A stretch of 64,000 nucleotides of DNA from CAYWPG01 sp964460035. GTDB lineage: Bacteria; Pseudomonadota; Gammaproteobacteria; Nitrococcales; AK92. The notes beneath the pieces are model-generated. The model ran no database searches, had not been told where the DNA came from, and saw only the letters and a list, made by a program, of their open reading frames with translations. Both the position numbers and the translations under genes were made by a program. This document shows, piece after piece, positions 17,954-26,273 of the stretch (positions are counted from its first letter, which is position 1; each line of letters opens with the position of its first letter). The stretch is taken from the NCBI GenBank assembly GCA_964460035.1, contig CAYWPG010000002.1, forward strand, positions 1 through 64,000, given 5' to 3'.

Positions 17954-18277
17954 TCACACGGCGAAACTCTCCCCGCACCCGCACGAGGCCTTCGCGTTCG
18001 GGTTGCGGAACTCCAGACGCTGATTCAATCCCTCGCGTACGTAGTCGACCTCCATGCCATCGAGAAACGGCAGGCTCTTGCGATCGACCACGACTTTGAC
18101 ACCGTGCTGCTCGTAAACCGTATCCTCGGCAGTGACCTCGTCGGTGGCGTCTACCGTATAAGCGAACCCAGAGCAGCCGCTGGCCTTCACGCCCAGGCGC
18201 AGCGCCACTGCGCCAGCCTGCTTGCTCAACGTCCGCCGGATGTGGCCGGCTGCCGCTTCGGTGATCCGCAGTGCCAT
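17954..18277 (-). CDS. iscA: A-type iron-sulphur carrier IscA
   Basis: Binds iron or [4Fe-4S] clusters and passes them to apoproteins. It has 107 residues. The three Cys of the family are present: Cys in KASGCSGFAY and the C-terminal pair in KASCGCGESF. The SD for its ATG (GGAGGTTGAT) lies in the last codons of the iscU-like gene, one base away, so translation is coupled. All ligands are intact, unlike the neighbouring scaffold. No hscB, hscA or fdx follows; ndk comes next. Confidence 0.96.
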   Translation of the reverse strand: MALRITEAAAGHIRRTLSKQAGAVALRLGVKASGCSGFAYTVDATDEVTAEDTVYEQHGVKVVVDRKSLPFLDGMEVDYVREGLNQRLEFRNPNAKASCGCGESFAV

Positions 18278-18278
18278 A

Positions 18279-18671
18279 TCAACCTCCTACGCTACGCGTC
18301 TTCTCGGCGTACTGGGCCAATGCATCCTTGAGCGCGTCCTCCGCCGCCAGTGCGACGCCGGTTTTCTCCGGCGCCAGCTCCAGCGCGTGCGCGATCTCTA
18401 ACCCGGTCAGCCGCTGCGCCTCTGCCAGCGTCCGCCCCGGCAGCCACCCGACCAGCCAGGAGCCGCAGGCAATGGCCGAAGGACAGCCGAAAGCGGCAAA
18501 GCCGGCTTCATGGCATCTGCCTTCGACCACGCTCACCGCCAGTTCGATGAGCGTGCCGCCGGCCACTGTGCCGGCGCGCCCGATCGCCATATCCTCGCGC
18601 ATCACGCCGCGATTCGGGTTCTGAAAGTGCTCGCGCACCGGCGCGCTGAGAAGCGCCGAAGCCGGATACAT
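18279..18671 (-). CDS. IscU-like scaffold lacking two cluster-ligand cysteines
   Basis: A 130-residue homologue of IscU, the scaffold on which [2Fe-2S] clusters are built. Fold and length match (EHFQNPNRG, FGCPSAIACGSWLV, GRTLAEAQRL, AEDALKDAL). By alignment with E. coli IscU, only Cys63 of the three ligands is kept. Cys37 is Gly38, the Asp39 that governs cluster release is Thr40, and Cys106 is Val106. The HscA-recognition LPPVK is LAPEK (99-103). Two non-family Cys occur, at 53 and 69. It sits between iscS (one base after its stop) and iscA. The start could also be a few codons upstream. Whether it can still assemble a cluster is open. Confidence 0.85.
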   Translation of the reverse strand: MYPASALLSAPVREHFQNPNRGVMREDMAIGRAGTVAGGTLIELAVSVVEGRCHEAGFAAFGCPSAIACGSWLVGWLPGRTLAEAQRLTGLEIAHALELAPEKTGVALAAEDALKDALAQYAEKTRSVGG

Positions 18672-18672
18672 A

Positions 18673-19872
18673 CTAATGCCCATTAGCATACAGTGTAGCG
18701 ATCGGCACCCCGCTACGGTAGGCCCGCCACACAGGCGAAAGCTCCCGCAGCCGCCCAAGCGCAGCCCCGACGGTTTCGACCGCTTCATCGATATCTTGTT
18801 CCCGGCTGAAGCGACCGAAGCTGAAACGCAGACTGGCATAAGCCAGCTGATCGGGGCGCCCCAGGGCTCGCAGTACATGCGACGGATCGCCGGTAGCCGC
18901 CGTACAGGCCGAGCCGGTAGCGACGGCGATTCCTTCCAGGGCCGCGGCCAGCGCTTCGCCGTGAACGCCTACGAAGCTGACGTTGAGAATGTGTGGCGCG
19001 CCGGCCTCCGGACCGTTGCGCAGCACACCTCCCAGGGCCGACAGCCCCTTCCAGAGGCGCGCTTTCAGCATGGCGGCATGCGCGGCATCAACCATCAACT
19101 CCTCGGCCGCGATCCGAAACGCTTCGCCCATGCCTACCACCTGATGAGTCGCGACCGTACCCGGTCGCAACCCCTGTTCCTGGTCCCCGCCATACAGCAA
19201 GGGCTTGAGACGTACGCGCGGTTGCCGCCTTACGTAAAGCGCTCCCACGCCTTTGGGGCCATAGAGCTTATGAGCGGACAGCGTCAGCAGATCTATGGGC
19301 TGGCGCTGCACGTCCAGTGCCAGCCTGCCCGCCGACTGCACCGCATCGACATGCAGCAATGCGCCACGGGCTTTGACCAGCGGCGCCAGCGCGGCAATAT
19401 CCTGCACGGCGCCGGTTTCGTTATTGGCATGGGCGATGGAAACCAGGATGGTGTCGTCGCGCAATGCGTCCGCCAAGGCTTGCGGCGCCACCAGGCCCTC
19501 GGCATCGACCGGCAAGTACTCCACCTCGAAACCCTCGGCGCGCAGCGCAGCGCAACTTGCCAACACCGACTTGTGCTCGGTGGGCGTGGTGAGCACGTGC
19601 AGTCCGCGGCGACAATAGAATCGCGCCGCTCCCAGAATGGCCAGGTTATTCGCCTCAGTTGCGCCCGAAGTCCACACGATCTCCTCGGGCGCGGCGTTGA
19701 TCAGGGCCGCCACGTCCGCGCGCGCCGCCTCCACGGCGGCGGAGGCGTTGAGTCCCAATGCATGAGTGCTGGCAGGATTGGCAAGCAGGGCCCTATCGCG
19801 CAGGCACCCGCTCATCCGTTCCGCAACCCGCGGATCCAGAGGCGTGGAAGCCGCATAGTCTAGATAGATCAT
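18673..19872 (-). CDS. iscS: Cysteine desulfurase IscS
   Basis: PLP enzyme that takes sulphur from cysteine as an enzyme persulphide for Fe-S assembly and thiolation. It has 399 residues. Start MIYLDYAASTPLDPRVAERM at ATG 19872. Also visible: SGATEANNLAI, TPTEHKSVL, NNETGAVQ, the PLP lysine in LSAHKLYGPKG (K202), RPGT in GLRPGTVATHQ, and the catalytic Cys323 in ATGSACTAATGDPSHVLRAL. The loop has small differences from E. coli (TAATGDPS against TSASLEPS). The frame extends to 19941 without homology. It lies directly after cysE (19 bp), which supplies its substrate pathway; iscR is absent. Confidence 0.95.
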   Translation of the reverse strand: MIYLDYAASTPLDPRVAERMSGCLRDRALLANPASTHALGLNASAAVEAARADVAALINAAPEEIVWTSGATEANNLAILGAARFYCRRGLHVLTTPTEHKSVLASCAALRAEGFEVEYLPVDAEGLVAPQALADALRDDTILVSIAHANNETGAVQDIAALAPLVKARGALLHVDAVQSAGRLALDVQRQPIDLLTLSAHKLYGPKGVGALYVRRQPRVRLKPLLYGGDQEQGLRPGTVATHQVVGMGEAFRIAAEELMVDAAHAAMLKARLWKGLSALGGVLRNGPEAGAPHILNVSFVGVHGEALAAALEGIAVATGSACTAATGDPSHVLRALGRPDQLAYASLRFSFGRFSREQDIDEAVETVGAALGRLRELSPVWRAYRSGVPIATLYANGH

Positions 19873-19891
19873 GGCACCCCATGCTGGCGAA

Positions 19892-20689
19892 TCAGTCCGT
19901 ACGCGAACGCGGATCCTCGCGTCTATCGCTTCTCTGCGCACGCGTTTGCGGATCTATGCAACCCTCGATCTCGGGCAATTCGACGTCGCTCAGGCTGGCG
20001 CCCAGCGCGCGGATCGCCCGGCACATTTCCTCCATGCGCCGATCGCTGGCGTGAATATGATCCAGAATCGAATTGATCGCTTTAGCCACCGGGTCGGGGG
20101 CCTGCTGTGTCGCACCGTAGGCATCGAAGCCGATTTTGCGCGCCGTTTCTTCGCGCTGCTCGTTGCGATCGACCCCGCGTATGCCAGCTATGCGCGCCGG
20201 CACGCCCACGACCGTGGCCCCTTCCGGCACATCCTTCACGACGACGGCATTGGAGCCGATGCGGCTGCCGCTGCCGATCTTCAGCGGCCCCAGGATCTTC
20301 GCACCGGCGCCTACCACCACGTCATCGCCCAGCGTGGGATGGCGTTTGCCGGCCTCCCAACTGGTTCCGCCCAGCGTTACGCCGTGGTAAAGCGTGCAGT
20401 CGTCGCCGATCTCCGCCGTCTCGCCTATGACCACGCCCATGCCGTGATCGATGAAGAACCGGCGGCCGATCTTGGCGGCCGGGTGAATCTCGATCCCGGT
20501 GAACCAGCGTGTGAGCAGCGATAGGAAACGGGCCAGCCAACGCAGCCCGCGCTGCCACAGCCAGTGATTGAGCCGGTGCGCCAATACCGCGTGCAAGCCG
20601 GGATAACAGGTGAGGACTTCAAAGGCGTTGCGTGCTGCCGGATCCCGCTCCATGACACAGCGGATGTCTTCTCGCAATCGTTTGAACAT
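19892..20689 (-). CDS. cysE: Serine O-acetyltransferase
   Basis: Makes O-acetylserine, the precursor of cysteine. It has 265 residues. An N-terminal helical domain (RDPAARNAFEVLTCYPGLHA) is followed by the left-handed beta helix: GIEIHPAAKIGRRFFIDHGM, VVIGETAEIGDDCTLYHGVT, HPTLGDDVVVGAGAKILGPL, then VGVPARI. The His of IDHGMG and the pair in YHGVTLGG are the known catalytic region. An extra C-terminal helical tail of about 90 residues ends in a charged Arg/Asp stretch. It lies between trmJ and iscS, a common linkage of cysteine synthesis to Fe-S assembly. Confidence 0.96.
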   Translation of the reverse strand: MFKRLREDIRCVMERDPAARNAFEVLTCYPGLHAVLAHRLNHWLWQRGLRWLARFLSLLTRWFTGIEIHPAAKIGRRFFIDHGMGVVIGETAEIGDDCTLYHGVTLGGTSWEAGKRHPTLGDDVVVGAGAKILGPLKIGSGSRIGSNAVVVKDVPEGATVVGVPARIAGIRGVDRNEQREETARKIGFDAYGATQQAPDPVAKAINSILDHIHASDRRMEEMCRAIRALGASLSDVELPEIEGCIDPQTRAQRSDRREDPRSRTD

Positions 20690-20802
20690 GCAAGCTCCTC
20701 AACCAGCCAGCGTGGCAATGGCCCAGCCGCTTCCTACACGCGGATGCCGATATCTCGATCGGCGGGCCGCTATGGTATCTCGGTCGCCCGATCCAGGTAC
20801 AG

Positions 20803-21522
20803 TCAGGTATCCCGGCGGCGCTCGAAGTAACTCAGCATCCCGCGCAGGATATTCACCTCTTTGCGATCAGGCCCGGCACGATTGAATAGCCGGCGGATGC
20901 GCCGCATGAGGATGCGCTCGTTGCGCTTATCCATGAAGCCTGTATCTCGGCACAACCGTTCGAGGTAGCGGTAGAACTCTTCCAGGTGTTCGGATTCCAC
21001 CGCTCGGCCGCTTCGCGTCGGCACAGTTCCTTCGCCCAAAGCCGCCATGCGCAGTTCGTAGCAGACCACTTGCACCGCCGCCGCCAGGTTGAGGGAGCTG
21101 TACTTGGGATTGGCGGGAATATGCACCAGCAGGTGACAACGATCGAGCTCGTCGTTGGTCAGCCCCGAGTGCTCGCGACCGAACAGCAGCGCCACCTCCT
21201 GCTGTCCCGCAGCGCTCATCACCCGCCGCGCGCATTCGCGCAGCTCGACGGCGGGCGCGGCCAGGCGCCGCGGCCGCGCACTCAGCCCCACGATCAGAGA
21301 GGCGCCCGCCAGCGCCTCTTCCAGGCTGGCGTACACGCTGGCGCCGGCCAGCACGTCGTTGGCATGGGCGGCCATCGCTTGCGCTTCCGCGCTAGGAAAC
21401 TCGCACGGCTGCACCAATTGAAGGCGAGTGAAGCCCATGGTCTTCATCGCTCTCGCAGCGGAACCGATGTTGCCAGGATGAGTCGTACCTATCAGGACGA
21501 TGCGCACATTGCTGAAAGTCAT
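20803..21522 (-). CDS. trmJ: tRNA (cytidine/uridine-2'-O-)-methyltransferase TrmJ
   Basis: SPOUT methyltransferase for Cm32/Um32 in tRNA. It has 239 residues. Motif 1 is in VLIGTTHPGNIGSAARAMKT, motif 2 in VALLFGREHSGLTNDELD, motif 3 in NPKYSSLNLAAAVQVVCYEL, which forms the trefoil-knot SAM site. The C-terminal ~80 residues are the helical dimer/tRNA domain (FMDKRNERILMRRIRRLFNR). Divergent from suhB with an 88-bp shared promoter region, as in E. coli. Confidence 0.95.
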   Translation of the reverse strand: MTFSNVRIVLIGTTHPGNIGSAARAMKTMGFTRLQLVQPCEFPSAEAQAMAAHANDVLAGASVYASLEEALAGASLIVGLSARPRRLAAPAVELRECARRVMSAAGQQEVALLFGREHSGLTNDELDRCHLLVHIPANPKYSSLNLAAAVQVVCYELRMAALGEGTVPTRSGRAVESEHLEEFYRYLERLCRDTGFMDKRNERILMRRIRRLFNRAGPDRKEVNILRGMLSYFERRRDT

Positions 21523-21610
21523 TTACCATGAGGCCCGAGAAGTCGTTCAAGGCGGTTAGTTTTGCTGGTATGCTACCGCCCGTCCACCACCCCTGAAGAC
21601 GAATCCCGCC

Positions 21611-22408
21611 ATGCATCCAATGGTCAACATCGCCGTGCGCGCCGCGCGCAGCGCCGGCAACATTATGGTCCGCTACCTTGACCGGATCGATACGCTCACG
21701 ATCGAGTCCAAGGGTCGCAACGACTACGTCAGCGAAGTCGACCGGCTCGCCGAGCAGGAAATCATTCGCACGCTGCGCAAGGCGTACCCCCATCACGCAG
21801 TGATCGGCGAGGAAACCGGCAGCCACGGCGACAACGAGTACGAGTGGATCATCGACCCGCTCGATGGCACCACCAACTTCCTGCACGGCGTACCGCACTA
21901 TGCGGTATCCATCGCGCTGCGCCACCGCGGCCGGCTCGAAGTCGGCGTGATCTACGATCCGATACGCCAGGAGCTCTTCACCGCGCATCGCGGCGGCGGG
22001 GCGCTGCTCGATGGCCGGCGTATCCGCGTGAGCAATCGCCCAGATATCAACGGCGCACTGGTCGGCACCGGTTTTCCGTTCCGGGCGCAGCACCATTTCC
22101 CGGCGTATATGAAGATGTTCACCGCACTTACCGAGAAGGTAAGCGACTTGCGGCGCGCCGGTGCGGCGGCCCTGGATCTGGCCTACGTAGCCGCCGGCAG
22201 ACTGGACGGTTACTGGGAGATCGGGCTGCAGCCATGGGATATGGCGGCCGGTGTGCTGCTGGTGAAGGAAGCCGGCGGCATAGTCAGCGATTTCAAGGGC
22301 GGCGATGACTACATGAACAGTGGCAACATCGTCTGCGGCAGTCCTCGCGTGTTCAAGGGGCTGCTCACCACGATCAACCCGCATTGCACCCCGGAGTTGC
22401 TGAAGTAA
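21611..22408 (+). CDS. suhB: Inositol-1-monophosphatase SuhB
   Basis: Mg-dependent inositol monophosphatase that also acts as NusA-linked factor in rRNA antitermination complexes. It has 265 residues. Metal-binding motifs are GEETGSH (Glu), WIIDPLDGTTNFLHG and the second WDMAAGVLLVKEAGG. NDYVSEVDRLAEQEIIRTLR is the N-terminal signature. ATG 21611 begins MHPMVNIAVRAARSAGNIMV. Divergent from trmJ in the conserved position. A GC-rich hairpin follows at 22430-22455. Confidence 0.97.
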   Translation: MHPMVNIAVRAARSAGNIMVRYLDRIDTLTIESKGRNDYVSEVDRLAEQEIIRTLRKAYPHHAVIGEETGSHGDNEYEWIIDPLDGTTNFLHGVPHYAVSIALRHRGRLEVGVIYDPIRQELFTAHRGGGALLDGRRIRVSNRPDINGALVGTGFPFRAQHHFPAYMKMFTALTEKVSDLRRAGAAALDLAYVAAGRLDGYWEIGLQPWDMAAGVLLVKEAGGIVSDFKGGDDYMNSGNIVCGSPRVFKGLLTTINPHCTPELLK

Positions 22409-22429
22409 CGCGCCGAAGGCGCTTGCACA

Positions 22430-22455
22430 GGGTCGCGAGGCAAGGCCCGCGACCC
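22430..22455. terminator. Hairpin between suhB and the SDR gene
   Basis: Perfect 8-bp arms GGGTCGCG (22430-22437) and CGCGACCC (22448-22455), loop of 10. There is no T run. It lies between convergent genes, 22 bases after the suhB stop, so a terminator role is likely but not proven. Confidence 0.5.
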
Positions 22456-22479
22456 TCACGATCGAGCAGCGTCCGCCCG

Positions 22480-23349
22480 CTACGTGTCGACGAACTCTCC
22501 TCCATTGGGGTGCAGCACCTGTCCCGTCATATACGACCCGTCCGCCGAGGCCAGCAGTACGTAACACGGCCCCACCTCGGCCGGTTGTCCTGCTCGCCCC
22601 ATGGGCGTGTCCGAGCCGAAGCTCTGCACATGCTCCTTAGGAAAGGTTGCCGGAATCAGCGGCGTCCAGATCGGACCGGGCGCAACCCCGTTCACTCTTA
22701 TGCCGCGTCCGACCAATGCTTTTGACAAGGAACGGGTAAACGCCACGATGGCTCCCTTGGTGGCCGAGTAGTCGATCAGGTGCCCGCTGCCGCGATACGC
22801 CGTGACCGAAGCGGTATTGATAATGGCGCTACCCGGCACCATGTGCGGCAGCGCCGCTTTAACGAAGACGAAGTACGCGAAAAAATTGGTCCGGAACGTG
22901 CGCTCGACCTGTTCTAGTTCGATCTGCTCGAACGTATCCCTGGCATGCTGCTCGGCGGCGTTGTTGACCAGCACGTCAATGCGTCCGTAACGATCCACCG
23001 CCCGGGCGACCGCCTTGCGGCAGAAACGGGCATCGCTCACGTCGCCCGCCAGCAATAGGCAACTGCGCCCTTCCCCCTCCACCAGCCGGCGCGTCTCGTT
23101 CGCATCGTCGTGCTCGTCCAGATAAATCAGCACGCAATCCGCCCCCTCGCGCGCGAAATGCTGCGCGACCGCGCGGCCTATACCGCTGTCGCCACCGGTG
23201 ATCAGGGCGACCTTGTTCTGCAGTTTGCCGCTTCCCCTGTAGTCTTCGCGGATGAAGATCGGCGGCGGCTGCATGACGTGCTCGCGTCCGGGCTGGGCCG
23301 GCTGATGCTGCGGCGGACGCCGCTGCTGCTGGCGTTCATACTCATCCAT
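22480..23349 (-). CDS. SDR family oxidoreductase (YhdF/GsiB-like, glucose/ribitol dehydrogenase type)
   Basis: NAD(P)-dependent short-chain dehydrogenase, substrate unknown. It has 289 residues with a long Gln/Pro-rich N-terminal tail ahead of the Rossmann fold, as in stress-induced YhdF/YghA proteins. Visible: NKVALITGGDSGIGRAVA, the cofactor-strand end IYLDEHDD, NNAAEQ, the catalytic Tyr and Lys in YSATKGAIVAF, and VNGVAPGPIWTPLIP. A TTG (23355) precedes the ATG (23349) in frame; GGAG lies seven bases before the ATG, so ATG is chosen. Single gene, convergent with suhB and divergent from the membrane protein. Confidence 0.9.
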   Translation of the reverse strand: MDEYERQQQRRPPQHQPAQPGREHVMQPPPIFIREDYRGSGKLQNKVALITGGDSGIGRAVAQHFAREGADCVLIYLDEHDDANETRRLVEGEGRSCLLLAGDVSDARFCRKAVARAVDRYGRIDVLVNNAAEQHARDTFEQIELEQVERTFRTNFFAYFVFVKAALPHMVPGSAIINTASVTAYRGSGHLIDYSATKGAIVAFTRSLSKALVGRGIRVNGVAPGPIWTPLIPATFPKEHVQSFGSDTPMGRAGQPAEVGPCYVLLASADGSYMTGQVLHPNGGEFVDT

Positions 23350-23545
23350 AATCAAGCTCCGATATGGTCTGCCGTAAACATTGGGCTAGCCATGCTGCCG
23401 AGCAAGCCGCCACGGTTTCTCCTGACGGCCGGGGCAAGGTACGATGGCGGCAGATACAACAACGAGTCGAGGGACCGCACCCGCGCGTCGCGCCGAATGG
23501 CCGGCGGCTGAAGCAGAACGAGAACCGGAGGTCCCGGGGGGAACG

Positions 23546-24958
23546 ATGTCCGAGCAATTTGTGAGTGTTCTTCCGCTGCACTCTGCCTTGAGCGTAGTGC
23601 TTGTGCTGGCCGTTACCGTACTGGTGCTCTACCTCGCCCGTCGGCAGGCGCATGCGCTGATCAGGAGCGTCACCCGCAATGGCCAGCGCGTGCTACAAGT
23701 CGCCGCGCAAGCTGTCGTACAAGGCGAACGCCGCCTGGCCGCACGCAACCGCCAGGTGCTGCTCGCTATCGCCAAGGGTTATCAGGAACGGCAGGTGGAG
23801 CGCGAGTTCGAGCGCGTGCAATTCGCCCTCCAGCGCGATATGAGCAACTATCCAACCATGCACCATGCGCTGACCGGGCAGATCTCCCGTATCGAAGAGG
23901 ATTATCAGCGCTCGGCGCATACTCCGCCCACCCCGCCGGCGTGGCTGGAAGCCATCGAAGCGGTTGCGCGCGTGCAGAACAGCAGCGACCCGGCGATCAA
24001 GCAGATCCTGGAGGACATGCGTGAGACGCTGGAGAACGCTTGTCATCAGGCGCTGCTCGAGTACCGCGCCGTGAGCCGTCGCCGCCACCGCGGCCTGCAG
24101 CGGCTGCTGCCCTACTGGCGCCGGGTCGAAGGATCGCTGCGATCGCTGAACGACACGCTGCAGACTCTGCAGCAGCGGGCTTCCGCCATCGACAGTCAGA
24201 TGGAGGCTTACCGCAAGATCCGCGAGTCGGACGATGACACCGCTCGCGCGCTAAGCTCGTCCGCATTCAGCCGTTTTCTGATCTCCACCTTCGTGCTGGT
24301 CATCGCCACGGCCGCTGCTGTGTTCAATTACGACCTGCTCTCGCGCGGCATGAGTGCCTTGCTCGACGGCTCCATAGGGTCTGTGTCCAGCGCCGGATTG
24401 GCCGGGGCTGTCATCACTTTGCTGCAGATCGGCATGGGCATGACGATTCTGGAAAGTGCCGGCATCACCCGTATGCTGCCCCTGCTTCGCGGCTTGGACG
24501 ATCTGGCGCGCACACGGCTGCTGACGGCGGCAACCGGGGTGCTGCTAGCCATGACGGCACTGGAAGCGAGCCTGGCCTTCAGCTCGGCGCACACCCTGCT
24601 GCCTGCGCTCTCCCCGGAGGGAGGCGAAGCCCCGCGCCTGGTAGGCGGCCTGATGCTCATGCTGCTGGGCACGGTGCTGCCACTGGTGCTGGCGCTGGTC
24701 GCCATCCCGCTGGAGGCATTCATCGCCTCCGTACGGATTGCGCTCGGTGCGGCAGGAGTTCTGCTGCTGCGTGGCCTCGCTGCCCTGCTGCGCCTTGCGG
24801 GTACGCTGCTGCAGGCATTGGGGCAGGGGCTGTTGCGGGTCTACGATTTGATAGTGTTCGCGCCCTTGTGGGTCGAAGGGCTGTTTAGCGGAACGCGGGG
24901 TAAACGGCAGGCGGAGCAAGCGCCCGCCAGTGCCGATAAGGTCGAACAAGCGTCCTGA
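23546..24958 (+). CDS. Multi-pass membrane protein with central coiled region, unknown function
   Basis: I do not recognise the family. It has 470 residues in three parts. There is an N-terminal membrane helix (SALSVVLVLAVTVLVLYLA) followed by about 200 charged residues with long predicted helices (RQVLLAIAKGYQERQVEREF, then LRSLNDTLQTLQQRASAI). Then come about five membrane segments (RFLISTFVLVIATAAAVF, AGLAGAVITLLQIGMGMTIL, LLTAATGVLLAMTALEASLA, GGLMLMLLGTVLPLVLALVA, GAAGVLLLRGLAALLRLAG), and a short charged C-tail. ATG 23546 follows GGGGGG and is preferred to 23444. It ends three bases before the convergent response-regulator gene. Confidence 0.8.
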   Translation: MSEQFVSVLPLHSALSVVLVLAVTVLVLYLARRQAHALIRSVTRNGQRVLQVAAQAVVQGERRLAARNRQVLLAIAKGYQERQVEREFERVQFALQRDMSNYPTMHHALTGQISRIEEDYQRSAHTPPTPPAWLEAIEAVARVQNSSDPAIKQILEDMRETLENACHQALLEYRAVSRRRHRGLQRLLPYWRRVEGSLRSLNDTLQTLQQRASAIDSQMEAYRKIRESDDDTARALSSSAFSRFLISTFVLVIATAAAVFNYDLLSRGMSALLDGSIGSVSSAGLAGAVITLLQIGMGMTILESAGITRMLPLLRGLDDLARTRLLTAATGVLLAMTALEASLAFSSAHTLLPALSPEGGEAPRLVGGLMLMLLGTVLPLVLALVAIPLEAFIASVRIALGAAGVLLLRGLAALLRLAGTLLQALGQGLLRVYDLIVFAPLWVEGLFSGTRGKRQAEQAPASADKVEQAS

Positions 24959-24961
24959 TCG

Positions 24962-25390
24962 TCAGGAGCGCTGGGCGCCATTCGCGGATGGCAGCCAGCG
25001 CTCCAAGCCCTGCAGCAATTCCACGAACCGCATGAAACTATTCGGCTTGACGATGTACTCGACCGCGCCGAGGTCGGCTGCTCGCTGGCGGTCCTTGGGA
25101 TAGTCGGATGTGCTGACAATGGCGACGGGGATATCGCGCAGATGGTCATGGCGCTTGCAGTAGGCGAGTATGTCGTGCCCCGACGCGTCGGGCAGATTCA
25201 GATCGAGTAAAATCATATCGAATAGCGGTCGGCGAGACTGCGCACTCAATAGCTGCAGGGCTTCTTTCGCCGTGGCTGCGGCCGTCAGGGCAATCTGTAT
25301 CCCACTCTCCTCGAAGGCGATGCGGGTCAGCTGAACGTCGCCCGCACTATCGTCGACCAGCAACACGCGGGGCCTATTGTCCGTGCTCAT
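24962..25390 (-). CDS. Single-domain response regulator (Rcp1-like)
   Basis: Stand-alone receiver domain of 142 residues, no output domain. The acidic pocket Asp13/Asp14 is in VLLVDDS, the phospho-acceptor Asp63 in LLDLNLPDASG, Ser93 in IVSTSD and Lys115 in IVKPNS. The long loop between beta3 and alpha3 and the start RPRVLLVDDSAGDVQL are like the Rcp1 group that works with phytochrome-type or hybrid kinases. No kinase gene is near, so it is probably an orphan acting by protein contact. Convergent with the membrane-protein gene with a 3-bp gap. Confidence 0.93.
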   Translation of the reverse strand: MSTDNRPRVLLVDDSAGDVQLTRIAFEESGIQIALTAAATAKEALQLLSAQSRRPLFDMILLDLNLPDASGHDILAYCKRHDHLRDIPVAIVSTSDYPKDRQRAADLGAVEYIVKPNSFMRFVELLQGLERWLPSANGAQRS

Positions 25391-25669
25391 GCATCCCGTG
25401 ACTCCCGTCTACCAACGTATGAACCACCGAGGCAGGTGGAAACGCGTCGCAGTGTGGCCGCCGCCATAATCATCGATTAGCAAATACGGCCTGGATATGC
25501 CAACGCAACCGCGCATTCCCGGCGCAATTTCACACCCACTAATGTAAGCATATTCTGATAATGCTCTCAGATTTCTGCCTCTAGCTTAGGCGGTCAAATC
25601 ATGATGGAATGAATTACCGTGCACGGAAACGGCGCGGTACACAGTTGTACAGCTCAAGGAGGAGATATC

Positions 25670-25840
25670 ATGGCGAAGCCGAGCGGCCCCGATAAATCGC
25701 AGCGTCCGTTGCCGAACCATGCCGACGCCTTGGTCGCCTATACGAACCGCCTGCTAGACCTGTTGAGCGACGATGGCGGTGCCCGGACCCGGGATAAGCC
25801 GGCGGAGCCCCCGCCGAAAGATCGCGCCCCACAGCGTTAG
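25670..25840 (+). CDS. Small hypothetical protein, 56 aa
   Basis: A short frame from ATG 25670, preceded by a strong AAGGAGGAGATATC ribosome-binding site. The product is hydrophilic (MAKPSGPDKSQRPLPNHADA, then a short hydrophobic LVAYTNRLLDLLSDDG and a Lys/Pro-rich tail). No known domain. A 230-base AT-rich upstream stretch (25440-25670) could hold its promoter. The strong SD and a frame that ends cleanly argue for a real gene; the lack of homologues seen by eye argues for caution. Confidence 0.5.
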   Translation: MAKPSGPDKSQRPLPNHADALVAYTNRLLDLLSDDGGARTRDKPAEPPPKDRAPQR

Positions 25841-26002
25841 TCCCTGTTTGCCTTTGCATCCGGCTCGATTAGGCCTAGGGCCGGGCGTCCAGTCTGCAGG
25901 GCGCCGGCCCGCCTCCCCTCAACTGCCAGCGCCGACTCATCGGCGGGCCAACTGCACCCAGAGTTCGCCATCGTTTCGCTCCCACAGGCAGCCCATGCTA
26001 CA

Positions 26003-26099
26003 GGCCAGTGGCCACAAGCCACTATGGGAGCCCCCAGGCGCAAACGGCTTTGGCTATGTTCCCCAGCCCCCATGCTCCGGGACATGGAATCTCCCACGG
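26003..26099. repeat. REP/BIME-like inverted repeat, copy 3
   Basis: Same family as 10588-10680. AGTGGCCACAAGCCACTATG then GGAGCCCCCAGGCG, CGGCTTTGGCTATGTTCCCC, and the outer arm ATCTCCCACGG at the right end. The GGGAG (26026) and CTCCC (26091) arms can pair. It lies in the 430-base non-coding region between the small gene at 25670 and the GNAT gene. Confidence 0.6.
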
Positions 26100-26273
26100 C
26101 GGGGCATTCCCGCCGGATGGGCTTCATCCGGGTAAACACAACGCCAACGGTGCGTCTCGATCCGAAACATCGCGCCCCACACCAGCGGCTTGCATGTGCC
26201 CCGGGTCGGGCGCCGCAAGTTCATTGCTGCTAAACGAGCGGCGCGCGCCCACGCAAAAGGCAATAAGCCGCGG

